Assembly: GCF_034676545.1 (NCBI RefSeq)
Contig: NZ_JAUCBZ010000015.1
Location: 1,705,001 to 1,769,000 of the forward strand
Origin: Pararhodobacter sp.
GTDB lineage: Bacteria > Pseudomonadota > Alphaproteobacteria > Rhodobacterales > Rhodobacteraceae
DNA length: 64,000 nt
Reading direction: 5' to 3'
The position numbers and the translations under genes were made by a program. This document shows, one piece after another, positions 61,310-64,000 of the stretch (its first letter is position 1; the number at the start of each line of letters is the position of its first letter). Under the pieces are notes generated by a model. The model was not told where the DNA came from, did not search any database, and saw only the letters and a list, made by a program, of their open reading frames with translations.

Positions 61310-62898
61310 GCCCGCAAGATCCTGAGCTTGGTCGTTACGCCCATGGTCTTGGCCAGTGCCTCGAACCGTTGCGCCGCGACCTCGCCAAACAACGCCTGCC
61401 GCGAGGGTTGCAGGATCAGTTCCAGCACTTTTTTCTTGGGGAAATAGCGCAATTCCCCGGCGGAATCCGGCCCATCCAATGAGAACATGGACCCGAACCG
61501 CATCGCGCGGCCCAGCATGATCGCCTGGCGGATGTCCTCCTCGGAGAGCAGCGACAAAACCGGGGTCAGGCGGCTGTTGGTGCCGTTGTTCTTGTAGCGA
61601 TTCATCAACGCCAGCCCCAGATAGACCCGGCCCTGATGGTCCAATGCCCCCAGATTGGCGCGGGTGGCCGTGTCAAAGCAGCTTTCCGAGCGATAATCGG
61701 GGTGCGCACGCCAATTCACATCGTGCAACAGACAGGCCGCACGGATCAGACGCAGCCGCTCATGCGATGCATTGCGAAACAGCGGCATCAGGAAATCATA
61801 GAGCTTGCGGCCGAATCCCGGCACCCGGGCGCTGGCTTTCTCGGCGTGGCGCGAGGCTTCGATCAGCGGATCGGCGGCGCGCAGATCGTCGGGCATTTGC
61901 TCGAACAGGATGCCCTCGCGGATGCCAAAGCTGGAAATGTAGATGTGTTTGGGGCCGAACACATGCAGCAGTTTGCGCAACACCTCGATCGCCGTCGGGA
62001 TCAACGAAAGGCGATCCGCCGAAATACCCGTCAGATCGCGCAGGGTCTTGAGGTCGCGATCCTGAATCCAGTCGATCGTCTTGCGGATGGATTTCGGCGT
62101 CAGCGCGTATTCATGCAACACGGTCAGGGGGTAGCCGCGTCGCTCCATGTCGAGCCGGGCAAAGGCGCGCCACGAGCCGCCGACCAGATAGAGCACTGCG
62201 TGCTCGCCGCCCACCTCGGCCTTCAGGTCCTTGAGCGTTGCCAGAATATGCTCGCGCAGACCCTTTTTGCCGCCCTTGATCTGTTGCAACCGAAACGGGC
62301 CCAGCTTTGAACTGACCCGCCGACCGACCTTGTTGTCGCCCACCTCGGCCAATTCCATCGACGAGCCGCCAATGTCGCACATCAAGCCACGCGCACCCGG
62401 CCAGCCCAGCAAGACACCTTGCGCCGACAGGCGCGCTTCCTCGGTGCCCTCGATGATCTGCATTTCAAGCCCGGTGTAGACCTCGACCTCGGTGCGAAAT
62501 TCCTCGCCGTCGGTGGCCTCGCGCACCGCAGCCGTCGCCACCATCGTCAGGCTGGTCAGCTTCATGTCGTCGGCCAAAAGTGCGAATCGCTTGATGGCGG
62601 CAAGCGCGCGCGCGCGCCCTTCGGGATGCAGTTTCCCGGTGTGCGCCAGATCGCGCCCCAGACCACACATGATCTTTTCGTTGAAATAATAGGCTGGTGA
62701 CCGCGCGGCGCCGTCGAAAACCACCATCCGAACCGAGTTCGACCCGACGTCAACCACGCCCACGCGCTGCAACCCCCGGATGGCCTCGGCGTCAAAGACC
62801 GGGCGCTTGAAATATCCCCGGATCGGCGTTTCGCTGCTTTGGGGCTCAGTCGGTAGGTCCACGTTCGGCCTCTCGGGTTTGCGCTGGTTCGGGCTCAT
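61222..62898 (-). CDS. ppx: Exopolyphosphatase (Ppx/GppA family)
   Basis: This 558-residue protein starts at the ATG at 62896-62898. After a charged N-terminal extension of about 40 residues, the actin-like ATPase-fold motifs appear: GVVDVGSNSVRMVVFDG, IIEGTEEARLSAQGV with the catalytic Glu region, and LMCDIGGSSMEL. A C-terminal HD-like domain follows (RAACLLHDVNWRAHPDYR). It degrades polyphosphate or pppGpp. It lies 73 bases downstream of ppk1 on the same strand, the usual ppk-ppx pairing. The last 25 residues are Ser/Ala-rich and overlap a gene on the other strand. Confidence 0.93.
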   Translation of the reverse strand: MSPNQRKPERPNVDLPTEPQSSETPIRGYFKRPVFDAEAIRGLQRVGVVDVGSNSVRMVVFDGAARSPAYYFNEKIMCGLGRDLAHTGKLHPEGRARALAAIKRFALLADDMKLTSLTMVATAAVREATDGEEFRTEVEVYTGLEMQIIEGTEEARLSAQGVLLGWPGARGLMCDIGGSSMELAEVGDNKVGRRVSSKLGPFRLQQIKGGKKGLREHILATLKDLKAEVGGEHAVLYLVGGSWRAFARLDMERRGYPLTVLHEYALTPKSIRKTIDWIQDRDLKTLRDLTGISADRLSLIPTAIEVLRKLLHVFGPKHIYISSFGIREGILFEQMPDDLRAADPLIEASRHAEKASARVPGFGRKLYDFLMPLFRNASHERLRLIRAACLLHDVNWRAHPDYRSESCFDTATRANLGALDHQGRVYLGLALMNRYKNNGTNSRLTPVLSLLSEEDIRQAIMLGRAMRFGSMFSLDGPDSAGELRYFPKKKVLELILQPSRQALFGEVAAQRFEALAKTMGVTTKLRILRAQSSKGSRIGASSSSEGAVSGAVSESASD

Positions 62899-62971
62899 CT
62901 AGGCGGCGTTGGTTTGCCGCGTCAACAGCCGACGTTGCCGCAACGCGCCCGTCATTGCCGTGGTGGTGGCC

Positions 62972-64000
62972 TCAATCCGTGGCATGGGCCAGCTTTGGCA
63001 CATCGCGCGCGCCCGCCGATCCGCGCCCGGACAGCGACGGGTTCTCCATGAAAAAGCGGTGACAACTGAACAGTTTGCCGTCGTCGGGTGACCCGGGTTC
63101 GGGCAGGTGGCGCACATACTGCCCGGTGCCATCCAAGACCCAGCTTTGCGCCGTGTCATAGAGATTGGCCGCCATGATTTGCTGCACGATCTGCGCCTTG
63201 ACGGTGGGGTTGTTGATCTCGACCAGCGTTTCCACGCGGCGCATAAGATTGCGCCCCATCCAGTCGGCCGAGGACATGAACACCCGCGACTCGTCTGACG
63301 GCAGCCCGTGACCCGAGCCGAAACACACGATTCTGGAGTGTTCCAGAAACCGTCCGACCACTGATTTCACGCGGATATTCTCGGACAGGCCCTTGATGCC
63401 GGGCCGCAGTCCGCAGATGCCCCGGATCACCATGCTGATCTGCACCCCGGCCTGCGACGCGGCATAGAGCGCGTCGATCACGTCGGGTTCGACCACCGAA
63501 TTCAGCTTGGCCCAGATCACCGCCGGGCGCCCGGCGCGGGCATGATCGGCCTCGGCGGCAATCAGATCCAGGAGTTTGCTTTTCAGCGTCAGGGGCGAAA
63601 TCGCGAGGTTTTCCAGCCCGTCGGGCTCGGCGTAGCCCGACAGATAGTTGAACACCCGCTGCGCATCGCGCCCTTCGGCGGGTTTGCAGGTGAAAAAGCT
63701 CAGATCGGTGTAAATCCGCGCGGTGATCGGATGGTAATTCCCGGTGCCGAAATGCGTGTAGGTCACCAGCTTGTCGCCTTCGCGGCGCACTACTGCCGAG
63801 ATTTTCGCATGGGTCTTGTAGTGGATGAACCCGTAGACCACATGCGCGCCCGCCCGCTCCAGGCGTCGCGACTGACGGATATTGGCGGCCTCGTCAAAGC
63901 GGGCCTTGAGTTCGACAAACGCGGTGACCGACTTGCCCGCCTCGGCCGCTTCGCACAGCGCATCGACAATCGGGCTGTCGCGGGATGTGCGATAGAGCGT
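62972..64000 (-). CDS. ppk1: Polyphosphate kinase (5' part outside window)
   Basis: The C-terminal 342 codons of Ppk1 are visible, and the frame stays open to the right edge. Visible landmarks are [31 protein letters not shown] with the autophosphorylated His region, [36 protein letters not shown] and [14 protein letters not shown]. The enzyme polymerises the ATP gamma-phosphate into polyphosphate. It forms a pair with ppx downstream. Confidence 0.97.
   Translation of the reverse strand, partial: TLYRTSRDSPIVDALCEAAEAGKSVTAFVELKARFDEAANIRQSRRLERAGAHVVYGFIHYKTHAKISAVVRREGDKLVTYTHFGTGNYHPITARIYTDLSFFTCKPAEGRDAQRVFNYLSGYAEPDGLENLAISPLTLKSKLLDLIAAEADHARAGRPAVIWAKLNSVVEPDVIDALYAASQAGVQISMVIRGICGLRPGIKGLSENIRVKSVVGRFLEHSRIVCFGSGHGLPSDESRVFMSSADWMGRNLMRRVETLVEINNPTVKAQIVQQIMAANLYDTAQSWVLDGTGQYVRHLPEPGSPDDGKLFSCHRFFMENPSLSGRGSAGARDVPKLAHATD

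Overview
This 64 kb window is a stretch of GC-rich chromosome from an alphaproteobacterium, almost certainly a member of the Rhodobacteraceae. The evidence is the five-gene ATP synthase F1 operon (delta-alpha-gamma-beta-epsilon with no F0 genes), a PccR/ScfR-type regulator beside a propionyl-CoA carboxylase and mutase cluster, several small proteins that I associate with this family, and the dense, mostly housekeeping gene order. TMAO respiration genes and choline uptake and oxidation genes together suggest a marine or saline habitat, but that is inference.

Layout. 1-4.8 kb: the end of a DUF2125 gene, a ChaC-type gamma-glutamylcyclotransferase, then a MotA/ExbB-like channel protein overlapping a MotB-like protein with a very long coiled coil and an OmpA domain (frameshifted). 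5-9.1 kb: clpA, gloB and a methyltransferase. 9.5-14.4 kb: atpHAGDC with a strong terminator. 14.6-23 kb: a VOC protein, prs, a DsbA-like isomerase, hydrolases, efp, a META protein, a CDP-alcohol phosphatidyltransferase, a frameshifted lactone-oxidase-like flavoprotein and a D-threonine-aldolase-like enzyme. 23.2-30.5 kb: a TMAO respiration island. It holds a Tat-exported TMAO reductase with its own C-terminal c-type heme site, and the TorR/TorS/TorT signalling trio, with no torC or torD in the window. 30.5-31.1 kb: a decayed IS481-type transposase fragment next to tRNA-Arg(TCT). 31.3-41 kb: two alpha/beta hydrolases, a creatininase-family protein, thrS, a YmdB-type phosphoesterase, transporters and a CAP-domain protein. 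41.1-47.9 kb: choXWV (choline ABC import) divergent from betI-betB-betA (choline to glycine betaine), with a candidate BetI operator between them. 48.3-59 kb: pccR, a frameshifted Bcr/CflA transporter, a DUF486 protein, then pccB - small lipoprotein - frameshifted small protein - pccA - (DUF4174 on the other strand) - mcm, the route from propionyl-CoA to succinyl-CoA. 59-64 kb: MAPEG, glyoxalase-like and DjlA-like proteins, a secreted acidic protein, then ppx and the start-truncated ppk1.

Four genes are each interrupted by a single one-base indel in or beside a short homopolymer, with both halves otherwise well conserved. This pattern looks more like sequence error than gene decay. Other structure worth attention: a hairpin plus a conserved GAGTATTTT-type element immediately 3' of three unrelated genes, a perfect 25-bp palindrome at the end of the CAP gene, 10-bp-phased repeats before torR, and shared or overlapping gene ends in the tor and ppx regions.
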